Positions 16,827 through 26,277 of a stretch of 64,000 nt of DNA are shown here, in pieces (within the stretch, counting starts at the first letter, position 1; every line of letters starts with the position of its first letter). The position numbers and the translations under genes were made by a program. The DNA lies in the NCBI RefSeq assembly GCF_002075345.1, contig NZ_NAEW01000015.1, forward strand, positions 29,646-93,645, written 5' to 3'. The notes under the pieces are model-generated. The model had not been told where the DNA came from and ran no database searches. It saw only the letters and a program-made list of their open reading frames with translations. The stretch comes from Citrobacter braakii (GTDB lineage: Bacteria > Pseudomonadota > Gammaproteobacteria > Enterobacterales > Enterobacteriaceae).

Positions 16827-17495
16827 ATGGATTCTTCCATCATCACGGATCTGTTAATCAGAATTGCCCTCGCCGGTTTTCTCGGGGGGCTGATTGGCAT
16901 CGAGCGCCAGTTACGCGCCAAGGAAGCTGGCCTGAGGACGCACATCCTGGTCGGTATGGGCAGCGCCATGTTCATGATCGTCTCCAAATACGGATTCGAA
17001 GACATTCTCCGGGAAAATCATGTGGCCCTGGATCCGAGCCGGATCGCCGCTCAGGTGGTCAGCGGTATGGGATTTCTGGGCGCCGGAACTATCATTATTC
17101 AGAAACAAATCGTCAAGGGCCTGACAACAGCAGCCGGAATGTGGGTCACCGCCGCCATCGGTCTGGTCATTGGTAGCGGCCTGTATGAGATTGGGATCTA
17201 CGGAGCCTTTCTGACGCTTATTGTACTGGAAGTTTTCCGCCAGCTCAGTAACAGGCTGATGAGCCGGCACTGTGGATTACAGGTGAAACTCAGGCCAGAA
17301 AGCGTTTGCCGAGTGTTTACCGCCCTTCAGTCTATGCCTGTCGGCTTTGCGTTTCGTTCCCTGAAAGAGAATACCTCTGAGGACAACGCGTGGACGCTGT
17401 TTCTGGTGCTGACGCTGCGTCCCGGGCGCTCCGTCAGTGAGATTGCCCCGCCCTTGCTGAACATTGAAGGGGTAAAATCCGTCACTATCCGTTGA
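16827..17495 (+). CDS. MgtC/SapB family membrane protein
   Basis: A 222-residue MgtC-family protein. The N-terminal membrane domain has LIRIALAGFLGGLIGIERQL, RTHILVGMGSAMFMIVSKYG and GMGFLGAGTIIIQ, all hallmarks of the family, with about five helices up to residue 140. A soluble C-terminal domain follows, as in Salmonella MgtC, which binds and inhibits the F1Fo ATP synthase and supports growth in macrophages and low magnesium. The start is ATG 16827, ten bases after AGGAG; the frame is open further upstream but without family similarity. No mgtB transporter gene is adjacent. Whether it acts as true MgtC or as a YhiD-like relative cannot be told from sequence reading. Confidence 0.9.
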   Translation: MDSSIITDLLIRIALAGFLGGLIGIERQLRAKEAGLRTHILVGMGSAMFMIVSKYGFEDILRENHVALDPSRIAAQVVSGMGFLGAGTIIIQKQIVKGLTTAAGMWVTAAIGLVIGSGLYEIGIYGAFLTLIVLEVFRQLSNRLMSRHCGLQVKLRPESVCRVFTALQSMPVGFAFRSLKENTSEDNAWTLFLVLTLRPGRSVSEIAPPLLNIEGVKSVTIR

Positions 17496-17523
17496 ACCCA
17501 GCACAGATATGCCACGAGACAAA

Positions 17524-17656
17524 ATGATTACAGATTTCATCGATCTTAATTCGCTTTTTTCACCCGACAATACTATTACCGTCGAACTGACACTGAAAAA
17601 GTGAAGCCGCACGGGCGCTGGATATTCTGGCAGAGCTGCTGTCCCGCGCCGTCTGA
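17524..17656 (+). pseudogene. PTS EIIA-like N-terminal fragment, frameshifted
   Basis: A frame from ATG 17524 encodes MITDFIDLNSLFSPDNTITV and then ELTLKK before TGA 17604. Removing one A from the run of five A residues there continues the frame as SEAARALDILAELLSRAV to TGA 17656. The combined pattern resembles the start of fructose-type PTS EIIA (PtsN-like) domains. The phospho-His region is missing. It follows mgtC by 28 bases. The call rests on a short stretch and is tentative. Confidence 0.35.
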
Positions 17657-18225
17657 GCCAGAAGAAATGCCCGGGCCAGAAACCTTTTCCCCTGGGCGAT
17701 ACGTAAGTGTCCGTCATGCAGGGACGCATTTCCTGGTCTCACAGTAACGGAGATAACCAGCCGCTAAAAACAAGCAACGCCGCCATAAGTAACAACATCA
17801 ACAGCAGAATATTCGCACAGCAGAGACGATGGCGAAAAAGGGTATGTCGGCGCGCCCGCTGGCGTCGGGAAAGAACCTTCATGTTATCTTCGCGGACCGC
17901 CATCACCGGGGGTCCAGGAGGGATATCGTCATCCTTATTCACTTTTCTGTACTCCGTCGGCCTGAAGGAAATACCCCTCAAGGTTTTCTTTTATCATTAT
18001 CCGACATTAACCACATAAAATGTGATAGATTCCTCAAAAACAACGCCACACAAAAAGTGATCTGTGTGCTGTTCACTGAGCACTGTTTCTGCCACCCGGT
18101 CCTCAGACACCAGACGTGCAGAATGTTAAACACGGGGACGTGTACAGGCGTTAATTGTCTGACCAGGGAACGCTTTTTTTACTCCGGTTTTAATCACAAT
18201 GGCTGAATCACAGGAAACACTCTTT
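17657..18225. other. intergenic; one doubtful small reverse ORF
   Basis: About 570 bases before the EamA gene. A minus-strand frame of 80 codons (17739-17981) ends in a hydrophobic tail (NILLLMLLLMAALLVFSGW) after a basic stretch, which could be a tail-anchored small protein, but it has no clear ribosome site and I do not count it as a gene. The sequence near 18040-18190 probably holds the EamA promoter. Confidence 0.3.
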
Positions 18226-19113
18226 ATGTCAGAAGCCCGTTTACAGCGGGTCGGGACGCTGTCCGTTGTCATTGCCGCTACTTTGTGGGGCAGCACAGGC
18301 GTCAGTGCTCAGTACCTGCTGGAAACGACCCACAGTTCACCGGCCACGGTGACGATGCTGCGTATGGGCCTGGCTGGCAGCCTGTTGCTGATTTTCGGGG
18401 GCCTTCGTGAACGCAGAAAGTTACTGAGGATATTCACCTCTCTGCGTGATGTTCTCTCTCTGCTTTTTTTTACCCTGGCCGGTGCCATGGCCGTACAACT
18501 GACCTTCCTGGTGACGGTGGCCGCGTCCGATGCCGCCACCGCTACAGTCCTGCAGTTCACCTCCCCAGCCATCGTAATGGTGACCTCCTGCCTGCTCACC
18601 CGGCAGATGCCCGGATGGCGGACGGTTCTGGCCGTCTGTCTGGCTATCGCCGGGGCCTTTTTGCTGGTGACCCACGGCAGCCTTACGTCACTGCGAATTT
18701 CCCGGACCGCCCTCACCTGGGGACTGATATCCTCCCTGGCTGCCGCCTTCTATGTCACCTGGCCGGTACCGCTTATCCGACGCTACGGGGCTATTCCGGT
18801 AGTGGGCTGGAGCCTGTTTATTGGTGGCGTGCTGCTCTTCATCCTGACACCAGAACCCCTGGTATACCACTCCTGGGGGCTACCGGCTATCCTGTCCGCC
18901 GGGTATCTGATTGTGGTGGGTACCGCCGTGACCTTCTGCCTGTATCTGTCCGGGGCACGAAAAATTGGCAGCGCCCGCGCCAGCGCCATCTGCTGTATTG
19001 AACCACTGGTCAGCGCCGTACTGTCGGTTCTGTTGCTACATATTGCCTTTGGTCCCGCTGACTGGACGGGTACCCTGATGGTCCTGCTGGCCGTAGCGTT
19101 GATGACTCGTTGA
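18226..19113 (+). CDS. EamA (DMT superfamily) transporter
   Basis: A 295-residue inner-membrane protein with ten predicted helices in two EamA repeats (about residues 10-140 and 150-290). ATLWGSTGVSAQYLLETTHS, ASDAATATVLQFTSPAIVM and KIGSARASAICCIEPLVSAV are typical family motifs. EamA proteins are mostly metabolite or amino-acid exporters (RhaT, YdcZ, RarD relatives); the substrate here is unknown. I place the start at ATG 18226 with AGGAAA eight bases upstream, instead of ATG 18199. The C-terminus ends soon after helix 10. It stands alone between mgtC and the sugar-acid cluster, transcribed toward the latter. Confidence 0.85.
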   Translation: MSEARLQRVGTLSVVIAATLWGSTGVSAQYLLETTHSSPATVTMLRMGLAGSLLLIFGGLRERRKLLRIFTSLRDVLSLLFFTLAGAMAVQLTFLVTVAASDAATATVLQFTSPAIVMVTSCLLTRQMPGWRTVLAVCLAIAGAFLLVTHGSLTSLRISRTALTWGLISSLAAAFYVTWPVPLIRRYGAIPVVGWSLFIGGVLLFILTPEPLVYHSWGLPAILSAGYLIVVGTAVTFCLYLSGARKIGSARASAICCIEPLVSAVLSVLLLHIAFGPADWTGTLMVLLAVALMTR

Positions 19114-19623
19114 CAAAGGAGTGATGAGGTTAACTGTTTCTTATAACAAATGCCCTGTGGATGACCTGGCATAGCTGGCCTGGTGCCAGCTGGTCGCCAT
19201 GTGACTGGCACAGCATGACGGTCATGCGGTGATACCCTGCAGTAGCATCTTTTATCATTCCCCAATGGGGGCATCAGGACTCCTGTCGTATGAGCAGATT
19301 GCAATCATCACATCAGTAAAGAGATACCCGAAACATTGCCAAAAAGTTTCTATCTGTTTTAGTCCTTCAGAAGGAAGATATATAAAAAAGCCACAGATTT
19401 TATCTGTGGCTGTATAGAATTATTCACATCCATATGCCCTGTAATTGATCTGTCGCCAACAAATACTGGCATAAAGCTGCTTTCAGGTACTCTTTGTTCC
19501 TGATAATAACCGAAATCCAGAAAAAGACATCACTGACCAGTGATATACTGTCTCAGTATTTATGAGTTATCTATTTAAATTGTTAACACTCTTTATTTGA
19601 TGTGTCGTACAATTATATTGTAG
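19114..19623. other. intergenic between convergent genes
   Basis: About 510 bases between the end of the EamA gene and the end of the amidohydrolase gene. It contains the hairpin terminator at 19389-19411. No coding frame looks real. Confidence 0.5.
19389..19411 (-). terminator. intrinsic terminator of the sugar-acid operon
   Basis: AGCCACAGA and TCTGTGGCT form a 9-bp perfect stem around TTTTA. Read on the minus strand it is followed by a run of six T residues, so it ends transcription coming from the amidohydrolase gene. Confidence 0.75.
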
Positions 19624-20580
19624 TTAACTATTATTTTCTTTTATCTCATGTGGCGGGATGGTCCTGTAAATACGTTTACAGTTATCATGAAACATTTTCC
19701 GTTGTGCCGCATGAGAATATCCCTTCATTTCACACACCGTCATAAACCCATGAAATATGTCACTGAAACTACCACAAAGACTATCCACAGGAAAATTACT
19801 TGCAAACATGATTCTGTCAGGGCCAAACATTGATAAAACTTCAGAGATAATCCACAGATTATTTTCCACCGACCAGGGGATACCCTTTAAACCAATGCCT
19901 GATACTTTCACCACAACATTTTCGCACTCGGCTAAAGCGGCCATTGCTGAATGCCATCCGGCAAGACCTTCAACAGAACGCTGGGCGGGTAGTCCCGTAT
20001 GGTTCAGGATTATCATCGTATCTGGGAAATCATTGGCCAGTTTAACCGCTTCATGTAAATTCCACCACGGAGTCTGTAGATCAAACATCAGATTATATTT
20101 TGCAAGTAATGAATAACCATATCGCCATTTTTCATTACTCATCAGAGTGGTGTACTGCCCTACATCTTCAGGTTTGTCAGGACCTTCCGGTTTATGCCGG
20201 ATACTGCGCATGAGTTCGTATTCGCTCTGCATTTTCAATACAGACTCAGTGTCATCATGGTGTAACCAGGCCTGGCCGACAACAGCATTAGGATACCCCG
20301 TCTTTTTTGCCACCGAGGTAATAAAATCACTTTCACCACACGGGTCTGTTGGGTCCCATTCTGTTTCCATATAGCAGGTTTCCACAACATTAATATTTCC
20401 GACATCCAGGAAATAATCTTCCGGGTAATACTTTTTCTTAATGGCGGTATAGTCACCATATCGAAAAGGGATCAACACATCGGGCTTCAGCCACGGATGG
20501 TCATTTTTAATCGGGTCCCAGAAATGATGATGAGCGTCAATGACCGGACCATCATATAATTTCATTTTTTCAGTATTCAT
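19624..20580 (-). CDS. amidohydrolase 2 family (COG3618-type lactonase-like)
   Basis: A 318-residue TIM-barrel amidohydrolase. The metal-binding start is VIDAHHHFWDP, followed by a conserved ETCYMETEW, TMIILNHTGLP, VVVKVSG and DRIMFASNFPVDSL, the pattern of COG3618 enzymes (2-pyrone-4,6-dicarboxylate hydrolase, fuconolactonase and rhamnono-lactonase relatives). In a sugar-acid operon it most likely opens a sugar lactone, feeding the dehydratase at 24744; this is inference from context. No signal peptide. It is the last gene of the minus-strand cluster, 9 bases after the MFS transporter gene, and its base composition is visibly more AT-rich than the genes from 21952 to 27177. Confidence 0.82.
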   Translation of the reverse strand: MNTEKMKLYDGPVIDAHHHFWDPIKNDHPWLKPDVLIPFRYGDYTAIKKKYYPEDYFLDVGNINVVETCYMETEWDPTDPCGESDFITSVAKKTGYPNAVVGQAWLHHDDTESVLKMQSEYELMRSIRHKPEGPDKPEDVGQYTTLMSNEKWRYGYSLLAKYNLMFDLQTPWWNLHEAVKLANDFPDTMIILNHTGLPAQRSVEGLAGWHSAMAALAECENVVVKVSGIGLKGIPWSVENNLWIISEVLSMFGPDRIMFASNFPVDSLCGSFSDIFHGFMTVCEMKGYSHAAQRKMFHDNCKRIYRTIPPHEIKENNS

Positions 20581-20589
20581 ATTTACCTC

Positions 20590-21891
20590 CTAGCGTACAT
20601 GACGTAAGTCAATAATATTTGTCATAATAATGAATATTACAGCACAACCTGCGAAAAAGTAGAGTACCGGATCAAATGAACCTGTCAGGTCTAAAATAAG
20701 TCCAACTATTAATGGAATACAGATCCCTCCAACACTTCCAGCCATATTCATCATACCGCCCACCGTTGCAACCCGGGAGCGTGGAGCCAGCAATGGAGGA
20801 AATGTCCAGTACATGCTTCCCCACATTAATACAAATGCAGCGCAGGACAGAAGAATAATGGATGTTTTGACATCCGGGATGCTCGGCAATACCGCAAATG
20901 CTAAAAGTGTACAAACGCCTGAAATTGTCAGCAATAGCTTGCACGACCGACCCCGACCTAAACCTTTGCTTGATAATTTGTCCGCAAGCCAGCCACCACA
21001 AAGGCTGCCACATCCCCCTGCACAGAAAATTATCATCGTGGCAAATCCAACGGACTTTAAATCCAGATTTAATGCTCGTGTCAGATATCCCGGCCCCCAT
21101 GTTAATAAACCAAAGAAGCACATGGCCCAGGAACAACGACCCAGCAACATACCTGTGAAGGAACGCAGCGGAATAATTTTTAGCAGTGGCTCCTTATTTT
21201 CTTCAACAACCTCATTTTCAGTACGATCAAGATTAATGATTTCCAGTTCACCGTCATTTACTTTAGGTGAGTCTTCTGGTTTGTCACGAATAATCCAGTA
21301 GGCTATCAGTCCAAGAACAACTGCAGCAACACCACAGATAATGAAAGTAATCCGCCATGATGAAAAATACAGAATCATTTCGGCGACTAATATTCCACCA
21401 ATAGCGGCACCAAATGGACCACCGGCATCCATTAGTGTGGCCCCTCGCGCTCTTTCATTTTTGTTTAACCAGATAGCATTGAGTCTGGCTCCGGACGGAA
21501 ATACTGGTGCTTCACTTGCACCGAGTAACAGATTGGCAGCAAGTAAAGCAAAGCCTGTTGGACAGAGTCCTAGCAGTGCTTCTGCAATACCCCAGAGGAC
21601 TGCAGATAAAGTCAGTATAACCCTTGCGCCAAACTTATCCGCCAGGAATCCCCCAGGGATCTGCATGCAGGCATAAGTCCAGAAAAAACCACTCAGGATC
21701 AGCCCCTGCATGGTATCACTTAAGCCCAGGTCTTTAGCAATAGTGGGCATCGCTATCGATATCGAGGCCCTGTCAATCATACTGACAACAACAAGAAGGA
21801 AGAGAACGAAAAATATCCGCCATCTTATATTGGTTGGCTTTTGAATCTTGCACTCTGAAACAGAGTTTATTAGTTTATTACTGGATGACAT
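20590..21891 (-). CDS. MFS transporter, anion:cation symporter (hexuronate/galactonate type)
   Basis: A 433-residue major facilitator with 12 helices. The N-terminal half has RWRIFFVLFLLVVVSMIDRA, SDTMQGLILSGFFWTYACMQ and PGGFLADKFGAR, the classic ACS-family signature shared by GudP, DgoT and ExuT. Expected substrates are sugar acids such as hexuronates, galactonate or glucarate with proton symport. The start is ATG 21891 preceded by GGGG. It lies 9 bases upstream of the amidohydrolase gene and 60 bases after the GntP gene, so two transporters are present in one cluster. Like the amidohydrolase it is AT-richer than its neighbours. Confidence 0.88.
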   Translation of the reverse strand: MSSSNKLINSVSECKIQKPTNIRWRIFFVLFLLVVVSMIDRASISIAMPTIAKDLGLSDTMQGLILSGFFWTYACMQIPGGFLADKFGARVILTLSAVLWGIAEALLGLCPTGFALLAANLLLGASEAPVFPSGARLNAIWLNKNERARGATLMDAGGPFGAAIGGILVAEMILYFSSWRITFIICGVAAVVLGLIAYWIIRDKPEDSPKVNDGELEIINLDRTENEVVEENKEPLLKIIPLRSFTGMLLGRCSWAMCFFGLLTWGPGYLTRALNLDLKSVGFATMIIFCAGGCGSLCGGWLADKLSSKGLGRGRSCKLLLTISGVCTLLAFAVLPSIPDVKTSIILLSCAAFVLMWGSMYWTFPPLLAPRSRVATVGGMMNMAGSVGGICIPLIVGLILDLTGSFDPVLYFFAGCAVIFIIMTNIIDLRHVR

Positions 21892-21951
21892 GGCTGGCCC
21901 CTTCAAATTAATAATGTACTTTTTTAATTTAAACTGGATGCTGTTCCTGTA

Positions 21952-23310
21952 TTACGAACCAATAATGGCCCCGAGGATGAGAACCCCGATAAGCCCAACA
22001 ACTGACTGTACGGTGACCAGATAGCTCCAGGTACGGATAGTTTGTGGAACGGTCAGCCCAAAATACTCTTTGAACAGCCAGAATGCTCCGTCGCTTACAT
22101 GCGAAAAAATCATTGCACCCGTTGTGGTGGATAGCACAAGCAGGGCTGCATTCGTGTCTGGATGTGCTGCCAGTAGGGCTGCCACAATTCCGCCTGATGC
22201 GGATACCGCAACAGTCCCGGAACCCAGCGCAATACGAAAAACAGCAGCCACAAGCCATGCAAATAACAGAGGGGGGATAGACCAGTCATTAGCCAGACTG
22301 CTGATGATGTCACTCAGACCGATTGCAGTAAGCACATTCTTGAGACCACCACCGCCACCGATAATCAGCAACAGACCTACAATCGGTACGATGCTTTTCT
22401 TGCTGATAGCCAGAATGCCTTCATTGCTGAAGCCGGCAGCACGGCCCAGAAAAATCATGGCATAAATCAGCGCAAGACCAAGAGTAATCACCGGGTTACC
22501 AATGGCCTGGAATATTTCTGTTACTACGCCTGTTTTCGGCAGGAAATCAAGACCGATAGTACCAATAATCATCAGAAACGGCGCAATCATTACTGTTGTC
22601 AGTGCGACAGCCAGTGATGGCTGACGAACCGGTTTTCCGTTTACCTCATGCCCGTGATCAGGACCGTTAAGCTCCAGAGGTTTACCCACGTCAAGATGGC
22701 GACGCATAAGTTTCGGGAAAAGATAGGCCCCTGAAAGTAGCACAGGCACGCTGATGATCACCCCGTAGAGTGTTGTTTCACCGATACTGGCGTTGTAGGC
22801 TGTTGCGGCAATAATCGTAGCCGGACCCGGTGGCAGCAATGCGTGAGCAGTCATCAATCCAGCAGACATTGGTATCGCCACGGTGAGAACAGGCACATTC
22901 AGTCGTTTGGTGATAGAAAAAACGAGGGGGACCATCAGCACAAAGGTGACTTCAAACAGATTAGGTAAACCAATGATCAGCGAAACCAGACCGACACTCA
23001 AAGGCATCCAGACGAGTTTTCGTGATCCTATAATGATATCAGCAATTTTGTCCCCACCGCCTGACTGTACCAGCAGTCCGCCCAGCATCGCGCCCAGGCC
23101 AATGACTACGCCAGTGACAGACAACTGACTGCCGAAGCCATGCGTAAAGGTTGTCACGCTTTTTGTTACACCAATATCATTCACTATACCTAAAAAGATG
23201 GATGATATGAGCAGGGAAAAAAAAGGGTGAATCTTTAATCGGGTGATTAAGATAATAAGAAGGACAATCGCAATGAGTCCGCTTATTACCACAAATGAAG
23301 TTGAATGCAC
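21952..23310 (-). CDS. GntP family gluconate/sugar-acid permease
   Basis: A 452-residue permease with 12-14 membrane helices of the GntP family (GntP, GntT, DsdX, YjhF, LtnT). The N-terminus STSFVVISGLIAIVLLIILI, GLGAMLGGLLVQSGGGDKIA, GPATIIAATAYNASIGETTL and SHVSDGAFWLFKEYFGLTV are family blocks. The start is GTG 23310, seven bases after GAGGAGAA; frames extending to 23400 lack similarity. Relatives near PdxA-like and kinase genes import four-carbon acid sugars, others import gluconate or xylonate. Its start is preceded by a 360-base non-coding gap, so it may have its own promoter. Confidence 0.9.
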   Translation of the reverse strand: MHSTSFVVISGLIAIVLLIILITRLKIHPFFSLLISSIFLGIVNDIGVTKSVTTFTHGFGSQLSVTGVVIGLGAMLGGLLVQSGGGDKIADIIIGSRKLVWMPLSVGLVSLIIGLPNLFEVTFVLMVPLVFSITKRLNVPVLTVAIPMSAGLMTAHALLPPGPATIIAATAYNASIGETTLYGVIISVPVLLSGAYLFPKLMRRHLDVGKPLELNGPDHGHEVNGKPVRQPSLAVALTTVMIAPFLMIIGTIGLDFLPKTGVVTEIFQAIGNPVITLGLALIYAMIFLGRAAGFSNEGILAISKKSIVPIVGLLLIIGGGGGLKNVLTAIGLSDIISSLANDWSIPPLLFAWLVAAVFRIALGSGTVAVSASGGIVAALLAAHPDTNAALLVLSTTTGAMIFSHVSDGAFWLFKEYFGLTVPQTIRTWSYLVTVQSVVGLIGVLILGAIIGS

Positions 23311-23672
23311 GGAGGTTCTCCTCAACTGTGAGTGACTACACCGGAATATATGCAGATATAAACCGGCCTTGTCTGTATTTTTGTTGTCTGGTTGATACAA
23401 TAATTTTATGTTGGTACGTTATTAATTTCAGCCATCATCGGATGTATGAGGTTTATTCTGATGATGAGTGCAATATATTAAAAACTTTATTAATCTCTTA
23501 TTTTGCGCCCCTTATTTATTATCGATAGCCTCAGAGAGAGGTATGCCGTTTTTTTGATAAAAAAGTTAATATACTTATATAATTATTTTATCGGGTGCAT
23601 CTTTATAAAGGATTATAACAATGCAGATGACACCCGTTTTTCCAGCACGCCTGACAGGAGTGTTTTAATTCC
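23311..23672. other. AT-rich intergenic, possible internal promoter
   Basis: Between the end of the PdxA-like gene and the GntP start. The region is very AT-rich, especially 23560-23620, and could carry a second promoter for the transporter half of the cluster. No gene or terminator with a strong stem is visible. Confidence 0.4.
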
Positions 23673-24680
23673 TTATTTATGTGTAGTGGAAGCCATTCTG
23701 GCCGCAACAGCAATAGCGCGTTCTGTTGCCAGCGTTTTTGCCACGCCCTTGCCTGCAATATCAAATGCAGTACCGTGTTCCGGCGTTGTGATAGCAAACG
23801 GTAATCCTGCTGCCACGGTGATCCCCACGTCAAAAGCATGCAGTTTGGTGGCTATCTGCCCCTGGTCATGGAACAGGGTTACAACCGCATCGTATTCATG
23901 ATTAAACGCATGAATAAAAACGGTATCACCCGGTACCGGGCCGTACATATCCATCCCTTTTTCACGAAAGCTTTCAATGACCGGGATAAGAACGTCAATT
24001 TCTTCCTTACCGCAGGTGCCGCCATCGCCGGCATGAGGATTCAGGGCTGCAACCGCGATTCGTGGATTTTCAATGGCCGCCATGCGTAATGTGTCGTAGC
24101 ATAACTGGACCGAGCGGCTGACATTTTCAGGTGTAATATGGCTGGCAATATCTTTAAATGGGATGTGCCCGGTCACACGAAATACCCAGAGGTCATCGAG
24201 CACGTTCAGCAACCCACGCGGTCTGTCCAGGCATCCCAGCTGTTCAGCAAAGAGATAATGTTCATCCTCGATATCCCAGCCGCCTTTCTTGAACGCTTCT
24301 TTATTCAGTGGGGCGAAGACAAAACCGTCAATCTTTCCGGATTTAAGTAATGACATGCAGGTCACCAGTGACTCGCCCGTCGCGTGGCCGGAGCGGGTAT
24401 CAATGGTGCCCATTTTCAGATATTCAGGATCAAAGTTTTTCAAATCCAGCAGCGGAATATTCCCGGTATTCCAGTCCGCATCGGACGGGTCGCTGATGAC
24501 ATCCCACTGAAAATCCACGCCGGCAATTTTTTGACCAAGCGCCATAACCCGGGCGTCACCAATCAGGACCGGTCGGCAGTACTTATAAACGGTGCCATCT
24601 GCCACCACTTTAGCAATCAGCTCAGGACCAATTCCGGCTGCTTCACCCAGAAATATCCCCAGAACAGGTTTACGTTCCAT
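23673..24680 (-). CDS. PdxA-like (PdxA2) NAD-dependent dehydrogenase
   Basis: A 335-residue member of the 4-hydroxythreonine-4-phosphate dehydrogenase family. It starts MERKPVLGIFLGEAAGIGPE, continues with GHIPFKDIASHITPENV and has AALNPHAGDGGTCGKEEIDV, the strongly conserved PdxA block with a metal-ligand His, and VTLFHDQGQIATKLHAFD with another His. PdxA2 paralogues outside vitamin B6 genes oxidise and decarboxylate phosphorylated four-carbon sugar acids, usually with a DUF1537 kinase. No such kinase is in this window. It is 63 bases after the dehydratase gene. The exact substrate is unresolved. Confidence 0.9.
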   Translation of the reverse strand: MERKPVLGIFLGEAAGIGPELIAKVVADGTVYKYCRPVLIGDARVMALGQKIAGVDFQWDVISDPSDADWNTGNIPLLDLKNFDPEYLKMGTIDTRSGHATGESLVTCMSLLKSGKIDGFVFAPLNKEAFKKGGWDIEDEHYLFAEQLGCLDRPRGLLNVLDDLWVFRVTGHIPFKDIASHITPENVSRSVQLCYDTLRMAAIENPRIAVAALNPHAGDGGTCGKEEIDVLIPVIESFREKGMDMYGPVPGDTVFIHAFNHEYDAVVTLFHDQGQIATKLHAFDVGITVAAGLPFAITTPEHGTAFDIAGKGVAKTLATERAIAVAARMASTTHK

Positions 24681-24743
24681 TATTCACCTCTGTGTTTTCC
24701 AAAATTTCGTGTTGCGTTTCCTGACATGCCAGGTCAACGGTTA

Positions 24744-26261
24744 TTACATAATTGCATTCATTATCCAGGGGACAAATTCCTGGCTGCCATAACCGAGTTC
24801 TTCACTTCGCGTCCGGGCACCCGAGGCCATCTCGATAATTCTCTGATAAATTCGCTCTCCGGCCTGTTCAATTGTTTCCTCGCCTTCCACAATGGTGCCG
24901 CAGTTCACATCCATATCATCCTGCTGACGGCGCCACAGAGTATTGTTGGTCGCAATTTTCAGGCAGGGTGTCGGTTTAGAGCCGAAGGCTGATCCCCGGC
25001 CGGTGGTAAAACACACCAGATTTGCCCCGCCGGCGATTTGCCCGGTGACGGCCATCGGGTCATATCCGGGGGTGTCCATAAAGACAAAACCTTTTGCGGT
25101 GACCGGTTCGGCGTACTCGTACACTTCCATCAGGCTGGTCGTACCGGCTTTGGCAATACCTCCCAGCGATTTTTCCAGTACCGTGGTCAGACCGCCCGCT
25201 TTGTTTCCGGCTGACGGGTTATTATTCATTTCACTCCCTGTACGCTCACAGTAGTCCTCCCACCACTTAATCCGGCGGATCAGTTTTTCACCTACTTCGC
25301 GGCTGATGGCCCGGCGCGTCAGGAGATGTTCAGCACCATAAATTTCAGAGGTCTCTGACAGTATTGCGGTTCCCCCCTGGCGAACCAGCCGGTCCACAGC
25401 GTATCCGAGAGCCGGATTAGCGGAGATGCCGGAATAGCTGTCAGAGCCACCACATTCGAGGGCAAGAATGATTTCCGATACCGGCACCGGCTCACGTTTA
25501 ACCCGGTTGGCTTCCGGCAGCATGTCGAGAATGAGGGAAATGCCTTTCTCAATAGCATTACGTGTCCCGCCGCTCTCCTGAATGGTCAGGGTATGGAACA
25601 TCGCGCCTTCGTGCAGTTTATGGGCATTCATCATGTCCTTAATCTGGAAGGATTCGCACCCCAGGCCCACGATCACAATCCCGGCAAAGTTCACATGGGT
25701 GGCATAGCCCGCAATCGTCCGCCGCATGATCGTCATCATTTCACTGTCAGACCCAAAGGCACAGCCAAAACTTTGTGGTAGGGCCACAATGCCATCCACA
25801 TTCGGGAAATCACTGAGGCCGCGGGAACGGAAATGATCTTCAATAGCCCTGACAACGGTTGCACTGCAGTTCACTGAACTCAGTACCCCGATAAAATTGC
25901 GGGTTGCCACCCGCCCGTCCGCTCTGCGGATCCCCATAAAGGTATCCTGATGTGCATCGCGTTCCGGAGGGTGACTGTCCACTCCCCAGGCATAGTCCCG
26001 CTCAAAATTGCCCATACCGAGATTGTGCACATGAATATGTTCACCCTGCCGGATGTCACGGGTGGCAAAACCGATAATCTGTCCATAGCGCTTAACCACA
26101 CTGCCGGCTGTAATATCCCGAAGGGCAATTTTGTGGCCGGCCGGAATGTGGTCGCGTGTTTCCAGACCTTCAGCTTCCAGCCAGCTTCCTGCCGGAAGTT
26201 CCTGTCGGGCAATCACAACATCATCTGCGGCGTTTAATCTGAGTACCGGACTGTTATTCAT
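24744..26261 (-). CDS. UxaA/GarD family sugar-acid dehydratase (altronate/galactarate dehydratase-like)
   Basis: A 505-residue full-length UxaA-type enzyme: an N-terminal SAF domain (about residues 12-90, DDVVIARQELPAGSW, QIIGFATRDIRQGEHIHVHN) joined to the catalytic region (RADGRVATRNFIGVLSSVNC, ALPQSFGCAFG, ALECGGSDSYSGISANPALG, FTTGRGSAFGSKPTPCLKIA). Such iron-dependent dehydratases turn altronate, galactarate or related aldonates and aldarates into 2-keto-3-deoxy acids. The neighbour aldolase at 26278 would take that product. It begins 16 bases after the aldolase gene and ends in a normal C-terminus. Which stereoisomer is used cannot be judged. Confidence 0.9.
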   Translation of the reverse strand: MNNSPVLRLNAADDVVIARQELPAGSWLEAEGLETRDHIPAGHKIALRDITAGSVVKRYGQIIGFATRDIRQGEHIHVHNLGMGNFERDYAWGVDSHPPERDAHQDTFMGIRRADGRVATRNFIGVLSSVNCSATVVRAIEDHFRSRGLSDFPNVDGIVALPQSFGCAFGSDSEMMTIMRRTIAGYATHVNFAGIVIVGLGCESFQIKDMMNAHKLHEGAMFHTLTIQESGGTRNAIEKGISLILDMLPEANRVKREPVPVSEIILALECGGSDSYSGISANPALGYAVDRLVRQGGTAILSETSEIYGAEHLLTRRAISREVGEKLIRRIKWWEDYCERTGSEMNNNPSAGNKAGGLTTVLEKSLGGIAKAGTTSLMEVYEYAEPVTAKGFVFMDTPGYDPMAVTGQIAGGANLVCFTTGRGSAFGSKPTPCLKIATNNTLWRRQQDDMDVNCGTIVEGEETIEQAGERIYQRIIEMASGARTRSEELGYGSQEFVPWIMNAIM

Positions 26262-26277
26262 CTTACGACCCTCATGA

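Noticed and set aside
17739..17981. 80-codon minus-strand frame with a hydrophobic tail
   Set aside because: No ribosome site, basic low-complexity start and overlap with an apparently decayed region; kept only as a note in the intergenic entry.
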